This document shows, piece by piece, positions 9,549 to 20,453 of a stretch of 64,000 nt of DNA. The position numbers and the translations under genes were made by a program. The DNA comes from Bosea sp. (in: a-proteobacteria) (lineage in GTDB: Bacteria > Pseudomonadota > Alphaproteobacteria > Rhizobiales > Beijerinckiaceae). Position 1 is the stretch's first letter; each line of letters begins with the position of its first letter. The notes under the pieces are model-generated. The model saw nothing but the letters and a program-made list of their open reading frames with translations, was not told where the DNA came from and did not search any database. The DNA lies in assembly GCF_023953965.1 (NCBI RefSeq), contig NZ_JAMLIX010000001.1, positions 2,356,501 to 2,420,500 of the forward strand. Reading direction: 5' to 3'.

Positions 9549-9699
9549 GACGCGCTCAAACTAGCGGATGTTTCGTCTTTGTCCCGTGCGAACGCATACG
9601 CAGATGAATTCTTCTCGTCCTTGCCATCGAAAGGGAAAACTGTTCTTCCTGCGGCCCGGCGGCAGCGCCTGCCGCATCGTCCCTCCTCGCGCCGGCTTC

Positions 9700-10479
9700 A
9701 TGTCCTTCGATCTGTCTTTCTTCATGCCGGGGCTGGCGGCCGGCGGCATCGCCGCCCTTGTGGCGGCGACCCTGCTCGGCGGGCTGGTGCGCGGCTTCAC
9801 CGGCTTTGGTTTCGCCATGGTGTTCATGCCGCTGGCCTCGATCGTGCTGGGGCCGGTGGCGGCGCTGGGACTGATCTGGTTCGTCGATCTGCCCTTCGCG
9901 CTGCCGATCGCGGCCTATAGCGCAAGGCGGGCCGAATGGCGCGAGATCCTGCCGCTGCTCCTGACCGCGACGCTGGCGCTGCCGGTGGGAATCTGGCTCC
10001 TGATCTGGCTCGACCGCGAGACGATGCGCTGGGTGCTCGCCCTGCTCGTGCTCCTGGCGGTGGCCTTGATCGCCTCCGGCTGGCGCTATCACGGGCGGCC
10101 GACGGTTCCGCTTTCGCTGGGCGTCGGCGCGCTGTCGGGCCTGTGCAACGGCATGGCCTCGATCGGCGGCGTTCCGCTGGCGGTGTTCTGGCTCGGCGCG
10201 CAGCGCAACGACCGGCACATGGCCCGCGCCAATCTGCAGACCTTCTTCGGCGCCTCGACCGTGATCGCCGGCGTGATCCTGTGGTGGAAGGGCATCCTCA
10301 CCGGTGGCGCGCTGATGATGGCGCTGCCGCTCTCCCTCATCTACGGCGCCGGGCTGTGGGCCGGCACGCACGGCTTCCGCCGCGCCTCGGAGGCGGGCTT
10401 CCGGCGCGTGGCCTATCTGGTGATCTTCCTGAGCGCGTTCGTCAGCCTGCCGCTATGGGACAGGCTGATCGGGCGGTGA
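9700..10479 (+). CDS. TauE/SafE family sulfite/anion exporter
   Basis: Polytopic inner-membrane protein of 259 residues from ATG 9700 (MSFDLSFF). It carries the family signature GGLVRGFTGFGFAMVFMPL at the first TM and its internal repeat GALSGLCNGMASIGGVPLAVF, with about eight hydrophobic segments. The family exports sulfite, sulfoacetate or related anions; the substrate here is not determinable. Divergent from ruvC and convergent with yebC (6-bp gap). The upstream in-frame extension from 9568 looks non-coding. Confidence 0.88.
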   Translation: MSFDLSFFMPGLAAGGIAALVAATLLGGLVRGFTGFGFAMVFMPLASIVLGPVAALGLIWFVDLPFALPIAAYSARRAEWREILPLLLTATLALPVGIWLLIWLDRETMRWVLALLVLLAVALIASGWRYHGRPTVPLSLGVGALSGLCNGMASIGGVPLAVFWLGAQRNDRHMARANLQTFFGASTVIAGVILWWKGILTGGALMMALPLSLIYGAGLWAGTHGFRRASEAGFRRVAYLVIFLSAFVSLPLWDRLIGR

Positions 10480-10485
10480 CGACGG

Positions 10486-11232
10486 TCAGACGCCGAGCTT
10501 GGCCATGATCTCGTCGGCGATCTCGAAATTGGCGAAGACGTTCTGGACGTCGTCGTCATTGTCGAGCGCTTCCATCAGCTTCATCATCGAGGCGGCCTTG
10601 TCCTCGTCGAGCGGGGCCGCCGTCGTCGGCCGCCAGACCGGCTTGGCCGAGGCCGGAGCGCCCAGCGCCGCTTCCAGCGCCTTGGAGACTTCGTTCAGGG
10701 CATCGAAGGCGCACAGGATGACGTGGCCGTTCTCGTCGGAGATCACGTCGTCGGCACCGGCCTCGATCGCCGCCTCCATCACCGTGTCGGCGTCGCCGGC
10801 CTCGGGCGGATAGCCGATCTCGCCGACGCGGTTGAACATGAAGGAGACGGAGTTGCTCTCGCCCAGCGCCCCGCCCGCCTTGGTGAAGTAGGAGCGTACG
10901 GCGGAAGCGGTGCGGTTGCGGTTGTCGGTCAGCGCCTCGACGATGACGGCGGCGCCGCCGGGGCCGTAGCCCTCGTAGCGGACCTCGTCGTAGTTCTCGC
11001 CCTCGCCGCCCATCGCCTTCTTGATGGCGCGCTCGATATTGTCCTTCGGCATGTTCTCGGCGCGGGCGGCGATAACCGCCATGCGCAGGCGCGGATTCAT
11101 GTTGGGATCGGGCATGCCCATCTTGGCGGCGACGGTGATTTCACGGGCCAGTTTCGAGAACAGCTTGGAGCGCACCGCATCCTGCTTGCCCTTGCGGTGC
11201 ATGATGTTCTTGAACTGGGAATGGCCGGCCAT
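10486..11232 (-). CDS. yebC: YebC/PmpR family DNA-binding regulator / translation factor
   Basis: 248 residues starting MAGHSQFKNIMHRKGKQD, the hallmark of the family, with the acidic C-terminal stretch LDNDDDVQNVFANFEI. YebC proteins have been described as transcriptional regulators and, for some members, as factors easing ribosome stalling at proline runs. In many genomes yebC lies close to ruvCAB, and it does here, 0.9 kb from ruvC. Confidence 0.95.
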   Translation of the reverse strand: MAGHSQFKNIMHRKGKQDAVRSKLFSKLAREITVAAKMGMPDPNMNPRLRMAVIAARAENMPKDNIERAIKKAMGGEGENYDEVRYEGYGPGGAAVIVEALTDNRNRTASAVRSYFTKAGGALGESNSVSFMFNRVGEIGYPPEAGDADTVMEAAIEAGADDVISDENGHVILCAFDALNEVSKALEAALGAPASAKPVWRPTTAAPLDEDKAASMMKLMEALDNDDDVQNVFANFEIADEIMAKLGV

Positions 11233-11327
11233 GGGAGCTCGTTACCTTCGAAGGTTGCGGCAAAACTGCTGGAAGGCGGCCTTATAGGCGCCGGCGCCGC
11301 GCACGCGCAAGCCGGGGCAGGGCTTCG

Positions 11328-12152
11328 TCAGGAAATCCAGCCCGTCGGCAGCGCCTCGCTCAGATGCGGGCCGATGCGCACGGCCCAGACCGCGCTCGCG
11401 AGCCCGGTCGCATCGTCGATCTCGACCGCCACGCCCGACAGCGTGCCTTCGCCCGTCGCCGGTTCGAGCCTGACGCCCGGCACCTTCTGGAGGAAGCGGC
11501 GCACCGGCTCGTCCTTCTGCATGCCGAGCACGGAATCATAGTCGCCGCACATGCCGGCATCGGACTGGTAGGCGGTGCCGGCCGGCAGGATGCGGGTGTC
11601 GGCGGTCGGCGCATGGGTGTGGGTGCCGACGACGAGGCTCGCGCGGCCGTCGAGGAAATAGGCCATGGCCTGCTTCTCGCTGGTCGCCTCGGCATGGACG
11701 TCGACGATGACGGCGTCGGCCACCGCGCCGAGCGGGCAGGCGGCAAGCTCGCGCTCGATCGCCGCGAAGGGGTCGTCGAGCGGGTCCATGAACAGCCGGC
11801 CCATGACGTTGACGACGAGGACGCGGGCGCCGTTCCTGGCCTCGATCACGGCGGCGCCGCGGCCGGGCGTGCCGGGCGGGTAATTGGCGGGGCGGATCAG
11901 CCGGTCCTGCCGCTCGATGAAGACGAGCGCCTCGCGCTGGTCCCAGGAATGGTTGCCGAGCGTCACGACATCGGCCCCGGCGGCAAGGATCTCGTCGCAG
12001 ATCGCCTCGGTGATGCCGAAGCCGCCGGCGGAATTCTCGCCGTTGATGACGACGCAGTCGAGCCGCCACGCCTCGCGCAGCGCGGGCAGGCGCTCCTGAA
12101 CCGCGATCCGGCCGGGGCGGCCGACGATGTCACCGAGGAAGAGAAGACGCAT
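11328..12152 (-). CDS. YmdB-like (TIGR00282) metallophosphoesterase
   Basis: 274-residue calcineurin-fold phosphoesterase. Metal-binding motifs are intact: FLGDIVG at the N-terminus, INGENSAGG, TLGNHSWD, DVHAEATSEK and GTHTHAPTAD. The best known relative, Bacillus YmdB, hydrolyses 2',3'-cyclic nucleotides; activity here is inferred from the family. It is followed by a 95-bp gap to yebC and preceded by fau (54 bp), so fau and this gene may be co-transcribed with 6S RNA upstream. Confidence 0.88.
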   Translation of the reverse strand: MRLLFLGDIVGRPGRIAVQERLPALREAWRLDCVVINGENSAGGFGITEAICDEILAAGADVVTLGNHSWDQREALVFIERQDRLIRPANYPPGTPGRGAAVIEARNGARVLVVNVMGRLFMDPLDDPFAAIERELAACPLGAVADAVIVDVHAEATSEKQAMAYFLDGRASLVVGTHTHAPTADTRILPAGTAYQSDAGMCGDYDSVLGMQKDEPVRRFLQKVPGVRLEPATGEGTLSGVAVEIDDATGLASAVWAVRIGPHLSEALPTGWIS

Positions 12153-12206
12153 GGAGGGAATCCGGAGGCTGGCTTGCCTTCTCCGTGACGCGAAAACCGG
12201 CGCGAA

Positions 12207-12770
12207 TCAACCGCATGGAATCGCCTCGCGCTCGGTCGCGATCCAGTCGAGGGGCCGGTCGTGCGGCTCTTCGGGCACGGCGTCGACCTCCTGCGCCGCA
12301 TAGCCGATGCCGATGCTTAGCGTCGGGCCGAGTTCGGTGAGCGCCCGATCGTAATAGCCGCGGCCGTAGCCGATGCGGTAGCCGCGCCGGTCGAAGGCGG
12401 CGAGCGGGACGATCAGGATCGCCGGTGCGAGCTCCGGCTCGTCGTGGGCGGGGACGGACGTGCCGAAGCCGCCCGGCACCAGCGGCCGGCCCGGCGCCCA
12501 GCGCCGGAAGACCATGCGCCCGCCGGTGATCGCGGGCAGGCAGAGCGGCAGGCCGTCCAGGGCTTCGAGGATCGGACGGGGATCGGCCTCGGAGCGCATC
12601 GGCCAATAGGCCGAGACCGGGCCGGCCGCGCCGGCCCAGACCGGCAGGGCGAGCACGCGCGCGGCGATGTCGCGATCCCAGGCGAGGCGGCTGTCTCGGT
12701 CGAGCGCATCGCGGCGGGCGAGCGCCCCGGCGCGGAGCATCGCCTTGTCTGGAGCGGGTGTCGTCGTCAT
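12207..12770 (-). CDS. fau: 5-formyltetrahydrofolate cyclo-ligase
   Basis: 187-residue enzyme that converts 5-formyl-THF to 5,10-methenyl-THF using ATP. The family motif PLAAFDRRGYRIGYGRGYYDRAL is clear near residues 125-145. The start is ATG 12770. It lies directly downstream of 6S RNA on the same strand, a linkage (ssrS-ygfA) widely conserved in proteobacteria. The C-terminus ends EREAIPCG as is common in alphaproteobacteria. Confidence 0.93.
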   Translation of the reverse strand: MTTTPAPDKAMLRAGALARRDALDRDSRLAWDRDIAARVLALPVWAGAAGPVSAYWPMRSEADPRPILEALDGLPLCLPAITGGRMVFRRWAPGRPLVPGGFGTSVPAHDEPELAPAILIVPLAAFDRRGYRIGYGRGYYDRALTELGPTLSIGIGYAAQEVDAVPEEPHDRPLDWIATEREAIPCG

Positions 12771-12784
12771 GAGGGCTGCGGAGC

Positions 12785-12950
12785 CACCTCGGCCGTGGAG
12801 TTTCGAATCCCGGGACACCTACTGAAGTAGGTGGGCGCCGTGTGTCCGGTTCCGATGGATCCGGTCAGGGACAGCTCCCTTGGGAGTCGTATGGGCCCGG
12901 GGAATGCTGTCTCTCACGCACCAGGCAGCCCCGCATCGCCAATGTAGGGA
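12785..12950 (-). ncRNA. ssrS: 6S RNA (SsrS)
   Basis: Between fau and the divergent cpoB lies a well-structured non-coding stretch on the minus strand. It contains CACCTACTTCAGTAGGTG as a perfect terminal hairpin, the pairing blocks GGGAGCTGTCCC and CCCCGGGCCCA, and GAGACAGC, matching the alphaproteobacterial 6S RNA arrangement as I remember it. Its position immediately upstream of the cyclo-ligase gene is the classic 6S context. 6S RNA sequesters the housekeeping RNA polymerase in stationary phase. Ends are approximate to about 15 nt; an outer GGGCTGC/GCAGCCC pairing may extend the closing stem towards 12773. Confidence 0.8.
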
Positions 12951-13074
12951 AGCCGCCGCCAAAGCGCCAGTGGTGTTTTGCGTGCGGGCCGGCCATGAGG
13001 GCGTTCATATTTTGGCCGTGGTGAGCAGGTGTTATACACGGGCGCACGATAGGCTAAGGAAACCGGTTTCAGCG

Positions 13075-13992
13075 ATGCTTCGTTCTCTCCTGGCCCGCCA
13101 TCTCTCCCGTCCGGGGCTGGCCGCGCTCGTCCTGGCCGCCGCGCTCGCCGGCGGCACAGCGCCCGTCCGGGCGCAGGATCCCGCCGACCTGCTCGTCCGC
13201 ACGACCCGGCTCGAGAACCAGCTGCGCCAGTTGTCCGGCCAGATCGAGCAGCTCCAGTTCGAGAACCGGCGCCTTACCGAGCAGCTCCGCAAGTTCCAGG
13301 AGGATGTCGATTTCCGCCTGAACGAGAAGGGCGGGCGCGCCGGCACGGCCACGCCGCCCGCCGGCGTCCCGCCGCAGCAGCGGCAGCGGCGCGGCGATGC
13401 CTTCGATCCGACGATGCAGCACGGCGCGGCCGGCGCGCCCCAGCCGCTTGGCGGCGGCATCGCCGGGATCATCGACGAGGAGGATGCCGGCGGCCCCGCC
13501 ACGGGCCAGCCCCTCGACCTGCAGGGCGTCGGGCGCCCGGTGCCGCAGGGCGGCTTGCCGCCGGGCGCGCCGCGCGGCCCGAGCGTCGCCGCCGCCAGCG
13601 GCCCGCAGGGCGCCAAGGAAGCCTATGACCTCGCCCTGGCTTCGCTCCAGCGCAAGGAATACGAGCAGGCCGAGATGGGCTTCCGCCAGTTCCTGCAGAG
13701 CTATCCGCGCGACCGGCAGGCGGTCGACGCGACCTATTGGCTCGGCGAGAGCTATCTCCAGCGCCAGCGCTATCGCGAGGCGGCCGAGCAGTTCCTGAAG
13801 ATCACGCAAGGCTCGCCGAAGGCGGCCAAGGCGCCCGACAGCCTGCTCAAGCTCGGCATGTCCCTCAACGGGCTCGGCGCCAAGGAGCAGGCCTGCGCCA
13901 CCTATGCCAAGCTCGGCGTCGACTACCCTGCCGCCTCCAACGCCGTGCGCCAGGGGATGGCGCGCGAACGCCGCCGCTCCGGCTGCGCTTGA
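13075..13992 (+). CDS. cpoB: Cell division coordinator CpoB (YbgF)
   Basis: Periplasmic protein of 305 residues from ATG 13075, which is preceded by an AAGGA-type site. It has a signal peptide ending PVRAQD, an N-terminal coiled coil (RLENQLRQLSGQIEQLQFENRRL), a Gly/Pro/Gln-rich linker (about 95-195) and C-terminal TPR repeats (AYDLALASLQRKEYEQAEMGF, ATYWLGESYLQRQRY, APDSLLKLGMSLNGLG). It works with Tol-Pal to coordinate septal peptidoglycan and outer-membrane constriction. Its usual partners pal and tolB are not beside it here. Confidence 0.93.
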   Translation: MLRSLLARHLSRPGLAALVLAAALAGGTAPVRAQDPADLLVRTTRLENQLRQLSGQIEQLQFENRRLTEQLRKFQEDVDFRLNEKGGRAGTATPPAGVPPQQRQRRGDAFDPTMQHGAAGAPQPLGGGIAGIIDEEDAGGPATGQPLDLQGVGRPVPQGGLPPGAPRGPSVAAASGPQGAKEAYDLALASLQRKEYEQAEMGFRQFLQSYPRDRQAVDATYWLGESYLQRQRYREAAEQFLKITQGSPKAAKAPDSLLKLGMSLNGLGAKEQACATYAKLGVDYPAASNAVRQGMARERRRSGCA

Positions 13993-15017
13993 GCGCGGCT
14001 GCGGTCACGCCCGAGGAGGCCGCTGCCGCCTTCGCGGTGCTGGCCGATGAGGCGGCCCTGCTCGCCGCGGTGTCCGGCGGCCCCGATTCGGTGGCGCTGC
14101 TCGCGCTTCTGGCCGAGTGGGCGCAAGGGTCGGGCCGGCCGCCGCTCCATGCCGCGACGGTCGATCACGGCTTGCGGCCCGAATCGGCCGGGGAGGCTGC
14201 TGCGGTCGCGGCGCTCTGCGCGCGGCTCGGCGTCGGCCATGCGATCCTGCGCTGGGAAGGGACGAAGCCGGTGAGCGGCGTGCAGGCGCGGGCGCGCGGC
14301 GCCCGTTACGCGCTGCTCGCGGACGAGGCGAGGCGGCTCGGCGGCGCCACGCTGGTGACGGCGCATACGCTGGACGACCAGGCCGAGACCCTGCTGATGC
14401 GGCTCAGCCACGGCTCGGGCCCGTCCGGCCTCGCCGGTATGCGCCGGCGCGGCGAAGTCGGGGGCGTCGCGCTGGCGCGGCCGCTCATCGGGTTCTCGAA
14501 GGCGCGGCTCGTCGCGACGGCGCAGGCGTGGCGATTGCCCTTCGTCGCCGATCCGAGCAACAGCGACCGGCGCTTCGAACGGGTGCGCTGGCGCGAGGCG
14601 ATGCCGGTTCTGGCGGAGCAGGGGCTGACGGCGGAACGGCTCGGGCGGCTGGCCGGGCGGCTGGCGCGGCTGGACGAGGCTGCCGCACGGCGGGCGCGCG
14701 AGATTCTGGCCGAGGTGGCGGAAGGTGCCGCGGACGGGCGCTTGCGCCTGCGCTTTTCCGCGCTGGCCAAGGAGCCGGAGGAGATCGTGCTCAGGGTTCT
14801 GGCGCTGGCGCTCGATGCGGCCGTGCCGGGTGGCGGGAGCCATGGCCGGCTCGAGCGGCTGGAGGATTGCGGGGAGGCCCTGCTGGCGGCGGCGCGCGCC
14901 GGGCTTTCCCTGCGGCGGACGCTCTCCGGCTGCCTCCTGTCGCTCGGCCGCGACGGCGTCCTGGTGCTCGCCGGCGAGGGGCGGCGCAGACGCGGCGTTC
15001 ACTCTTCTCCGCCATAG
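13989..15017 (+). CDS. tilS: tRNA(Ile)-lysidine synthase TilS
   Basis: Adds lysine to C34 of tRNA-Ile(CAU), changing its identity from Met to Ile. The PP-loop SGGPDS lies at residues 29-34 and the HTLDDQAETLLMRL and DPSNSDRRFERVRWR motifs follow. I choose the TTG at 13989, which overlaps the cpoB stop as TTGA and gives 342 residues; no ATG or GTG lies ahead of the PP-loop in frame at a sensible distance. The C-terminal substrate-binding domain is present but short. Confidence 0.9.
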   Translation: MSAAAVTPEEAAAAFAVLADEAALLAAVSGGPDSVALLALLAEWAQGSGRPPLHAATVDHGLRPESAGEAAAVAALCARLGVGHAILRWEGTKPVSGVQARARGARYALLADEARRLGGATLVTAHTLDDQAETLLMRLSHGSGPSGLAGMRRRGEVGGVALARPLIGFSKARLVATAQAWRLPFVADPSNSDRRFERVRWREAMPVLAEQGLTAERLGRLAGRLARLDEAAARRAREILAEVAEGAADGRLRLRFSALAKEPEEIVLRVLALALDAAVPGGGSHGRLERLEDCGEALLAAARAGLSLRRTLSGCLLSLGRDGVLVLAGEGRRRRGVHSSPP

Positions 15018-15127
15018 TGCCGCCGCGTCACCGGTTTCCCTTGGCAAGGGCGCAGGCGCCACCTAAATTGGTAGTCGGGAAACTCTAGGCTCATCCGGTT
15101 GGTCCGGCGGGCCCGATCGGACTGGGA

Positions 15128-17053
<1,926 letters not shown>

Positions 17054-17073
17054 GCCCGGCGGATGGAATGACG

Positions 17074-17100
17074 AAGGGCGGCCGCGAGGCCGCCCTTTTT
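17074..17100 (+). terminator. Rho-independent terminator after ftsH
   Basis: GGGCGGCC (17076-17083) and GGCCGCCC (17088-17095) form a perfect 8-bp stem with a GCGA loop, extended by AA/TT, followed by five T residues. It lies 20 nt after the ftsH stop. Confidence 0.88.
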
Positions 17101-17226
17101 CGTTGGTTCGGCGGCTCACCTGCTCCCGTTTTCACGCTCCGTCATAATTCGTGAGAAGGCGGAAAGGTTTTTTGGTTATAGAACGCCCGAAACCGGGCGC
17201 GGCCCGGCGCTTGGAACCCCATCACG

Positions 17227-18570
17227 ATGACGCGCAAATATTTCGGAACGGACGGCATTCGCGGGCGGGCGAACGGCGTCATCACGCCCGACCTCGCCTT
17301 GAAGGTCGGGCAGGCGACAGGCCTCGCCTTCCGCCGCGGCGAGCACCGCCACCGCGTGGTGATCGGCAAGGATACGCGGCTTTCCGGCTACATGATCGAG
17401 TACGCCATGGTCGCGGGCTTCACCGCGGTCGGCATGGACGTGATGCTGCTCGGCCCGATGCCGACGCCGGCGGTCGCCATGCTGACGCGCTCGATGCGCG
17501 CCGATCTCGGCGTGATGATCTCCGCCTCGCACAACGCCTATGAGGACAACGGCATCAAGCTGTTCGGGCCGGACGGCTACAAGCTCAACGACGAGGTCGA
17601 GCGCGAGATCGAGGCTCTGATCGACGCCGACCTGACGTCGCGCCTCTCGGGCGCGCCGAAGCTCGGCCGGGCCAAGCGCATCGACAGCGCCGATGCGCGC
17701 TATGTCGAGTTCGCCAAGCGCACCATGCCGCGCAACATGAGCCTGGAAGGCCTGCGCATCGTGCTCGATTGCGCCAACGGCGCCGCCTACAAGGTGGCGC
17801 CGCAGGCGCTGTGGGAGCTGGGGGCGGAGGTCATCACCATCGGCGACGAGCCGGACGGCTTCAACATCAACCGCGATGTCGGCTCGACCCATCCTTCCAC
17901 GCTGGTGGCGAAGGTCAGGGAGCTGCGCGCCGATATCGGCATCGCGCTCGACGGCGATGCCGACCGCGTGCTGGTGGTCGACGAGCACGGGCAGATCGTC
18001 GATGGCGACCAGCTCATGGCGGTGATCGCGCGCTCCTGGCTGGAGGACGGCCGGCTCTCGGCGCCGGGCATCGTCGCGACGATCATGTCCAATCTCGGGC
18101 TGGAGCGCTATCTGGCGGGCCTTGGCCTCACGCTGGCGCGCACCGCTGTCGGCGACCGCTATGTGCTGGAGCACATGCGCAACCACGGCTTCAACCTGGG
18201 CGGGGAGCAGTCCGGCCACATCATCCTGTCGGATTTCGGCACGACCGGCGACGGGCTCGTCGCGGCGCTGCAGCTGCTTGCCGTGGTGAAGCGGATGGAC
18301 AAGCCGGTCTCCGAGGTCTGCCACTGCTTCGAGCCGCTGCCGCAGATCCTGAAGAACGTGCGCTACAGGAAGGGCCGCCCGCTCGAGGAGAAGCCGGTGG
18401 TCAGCGCGATCGAGGCGGCCAAGCAGCTCCTCGGCGAGGGCGGGCGCCTCGTCATCCGCCCCTCCGGCACCGAGCCGGTGATCCGCGTCATGGCCGAGGG
18501 CGACGACCGCGACCTGGTCGCGCGCGCGGTCGACGATGTCGTCGAGGCGGTGACGAAGGCCGCGGCCTGA
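17227..18570 (+). CDS. glmM: Phosphoglucosamine mutase
   Basis: 447-residue alpha-D-phosphohexomutase converting glucosamine-6-phosphate to glucosamine-1-phosphate for UDP-GlcNAc. It begins MTRKYFGTDGIRGRAN. The active phosphoserine is Ser101 in ISASHN; the metal loop is DGDADR and the sugar-binding GEQSGH and phosphate-binding RPSGTEPVIRVM motifs are intact. Downstream of ftsH, as in relatives, but after its own intergenic gap and the ftsH terminator, so it probably has its own promoter. Confidence 0.97.
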   Translation: MTRKYFGTDGIRGRANGVITPDLALKVGQATGLAFRRGEHRHRVVIGKDTRLSGYMIEYAMVAGFTAVGMDVMLLGPMPTPAVAMLTRSMRADLGVMISASHNAYEDNGIKLFGPDGYKLNDEVEREIEALIDADLTSRLSGAPKLGRAKRIDSADARYVEFAKRTMPRNMSLEGLRIVLDCANGAAYKVAPQALWELGAEVITIGDEPDGFNINRDVGSTHPSTLVAKVRELRADIGIALDGDADRVLVVDEHGQIVDGDQLMAVIARSWLEDGRLSAPGIVATIMSNLGLERYLAGLGLTLARTAVGDRYVLEHMRNHGFNLGGEQSGHIILSDFGTTGDGLVAALQLLAVVKRMDKPVSEVCHCFEPLPQILKNVRYRKGRPLEEKPVVSAIEAAKQLLGEGGRLVIRPSGTEPVIRVMAEGDDRDLVARAVDDVVEAVTKAAA

Positions 18571-18582
18571 GGCCGCCGCCAG

Positions 18583-20331
18583 TCAGGCGCGGCTGCGCCG
18601 CAGCATCGGGATATCCGCCGGCGGGCTGACGTAAAAGCCGTTGCGGCCGGCGCGCTTGGCGGCATAGAGCGCTTCGTCCGCGCGCCTGGTCGCGGCGGCC
18701 AGCGTGTCCTGCGGCTCGAGCAGCGTCGCGCCGACGCTGATGCCGATCGCGACGGATGCGCCGTCGTCGAGCGCGACGGGGGATTGCGCGGCGGCGGCGA
18801 CGATCCTGGCGGAAACCGCCGGCAATTCGTCGGGCCCGATATCGTCCAGGAGCAGGATGAACTCGTCGCCGCCCCAGCGGGCGCAGATGTCGCCGTCGCA
18901 GAGCAGCGCCGTCATGCGCCGGGCGAGCGCGACGATCACGGCGTCGCCGGTCTGGTGGCCGTGGCGGTCGTTGATCGGCTTGAGATTGTCGAGATCGACC
19001 AGGAGCAGCCCGCCCCGGCGCGCCCGCGCCCGGTTCGCCGCGAAGGCGCGTTCGAAGCCGCGCCGGTTGAACACGCCGGTCAGCGGATCGGCATGGGCGA
19101 GCCGTTCGAGCTGCTCGGTGCGTTCGCGCACGGCCTCCTCGAGCCGGGCGGTGTTGGCCTCGATCGAGTGCTCCATTTCGCCGAAGGCCTGCGACAGCCG
19201 GCCGATCTCGTCGCGGCCGGGATCGATCGGGACGGCGCCGAACTCGTTGGCGCGCAGGCGCTGGGCCGCCTGCTCGACACGGGCGAGCCGGTCGAGCACC
19301 GCGCGCTTGAACAGCATCGTCAGCAAGGCCGCCGCCGCCAGCAGCACCGCGCCGAACAGCAGGGCGAGCGGCCAGAACAGCCGCCGGTCGATGATGCGGT
19401 CGATATCCATCACCGTGACGTTGAACCAGCCGAGGCGATCGAGATAGCCGATGCCGACGAGCACGCGCTTGCCCTCGACATGCATGAAGCGCGACTGCAC
19501 GAGGCCGTCGCCGGCGCCGATGCGGGCGAACATCTCGCCGAGCAGGCGGCGGTCGGCGTCGCCGTCGACGAGCTGGTAGATCGTCTTCTTGGCGGCGATG
19601 TCCTTGGTCAGGCTGTGGAAATCGACGAGGCTGGCGTCGCGATGGGCCTGCACGGCGCCGCTGCGGTCGACGAACATGCTCTGGACGCCGTTCTGCGGGA
19701 TGTCGACGACCTCCCGGATGAACTGCGTCAGGTCGAGCCCGGTGCCGATAATGCCGAGGACGCGGGCCTCCTTGCGGATGACGCAGTTGATCCAGACCTT
19801 GGTGACGCGCAGATGGTCGTCGTGGTCGACATTGAGATGGCAGCCGGAGCCCAGCGCCGCGGTCTTGTAGTACCAGCCGTCGCGCGGGTTGTCGGGCGAG
19901 AGCGCGTAGCGCTTGCGGTCGTGCTCGTAGCTGTTGTCCCTGTCGTTGAAGTAGTAGTTGCCGGACCCGGCGAGGACGGCGAAATAGCTGCGGTCGCGGA
20001 AAGAGAGGCGGTAGTGCTCGAGCTCGGCGAGGCCGCGCCGTGCCTTCTCGGGATCGGCCTCGTTCTGCGCCCAGTCGACGATCGCAGGCGCGCGGGCGAC
20101 GGTCTCGGCCAGCGAGACCTCGCGCATCAGCGCCTCGAGGCCGCGATAGCGGTCGAACAGGATCTGCTTCTCCGCGACGAGCGTGCCGAGCTTCAGCACC
20201 GTGGTATCGACCAGCCAGAGGAAGGCGGTGCCGGCGGGGATGGCGATCGCGACCAGGATCGCGAGCGTCCAGCCCATGACCCTGGCCTTCAGGCTGCGCG
20301 CGCGGGGCAGACCGGCTTCGGCCTGGCTCAT
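18583..20331 (-). CDS. Membrane diguanylate cyclase (Cache-HAMP-GGDEF)
   Basis: 582 residues: TM1 (about 18-38), a large periplasmic sensor domain of Cache type (about 40-315, with GWYYKT and GLDLTQFIREVV), TM2 (about 320-342), HAMP, a short coiled coil (EEAVRERTEQLERLAHADPLTG) and a GGDEF domain. The active-site motif is RWGGDEF, GGDEF at about 487-491, so it should make c-di-GMP. The allosteric I-site RxxD is not kept: the equivalent position reads CDGD, so product inhibition through that site is unlikely. Convergent with glmM (12 bp). Confidence 0.92.
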   Translation of the reverse strand: MSQAEAGLPRARSLKARVMGWTLAILVAIAIPAGTAFLWLVDTTVLKLGTLVAEKQILFDRYRGLEALMREVSLAETVARAPAIVDWAQNEADPEKARRGLAELEHYRLSFRDRSYFAVLAGSGNYYFNDRDNSYEHDRKRYALSPDNPRDGWYYKTAALGSGCHLNVDHDDHLRVTKVWINCVIRKEARVLGIIGTGLDLTQFIREVVDIPQNGVQSMFVDRSGAVQAHRDASLVDFHSLTKDIAAKKTIYQLVDGDADRRLLGEMFARIGAGDGLVQSRFMHVEGKRVLVGIGYLDRLGWFNVTVMDIDRIIDRRLFWPLALLFGAVLLAAAALLTMLFKRAVLDRLARVEQAAQRLRANEFGAVPIDPGRDEIGRLSQAFGEMEHSIEANTARLEEAVRERTEQLERLAHADPLTGVFNRRGFERAFAANRARARRGGLLLVDLDNLKPINDRHGHQTGDAVIVALARRMTALLCDGDICARWGGDEFILLLDDIGPDELPAVSARIVAAAAQSPVALDDGASVAIGISVGATLLEPQDTLAAATRRADEALYAAKRAGRNGFYVSPPADIPMLRRSRA

Positions 20332-20453
20332 CGGAAACGCCTTCCTCGCGGGTGGGAGCCGTTTCCGGGCCGGAATCGGCAGCGGGGAGAGGTTAGGGAG
20401 CCATCCGTTGCATAAGCTTTAAACGCCTCTAACGGAATCGGCGGAGAATCGCC

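Noticed and set aside
20418..20432. CtrA-like TTAA...CTAAC upstream of the diguanylate cyclase
   Set aside because: The spacer is 6 rather than 7 nt and the second half is imperfect; too weak to list as a site.
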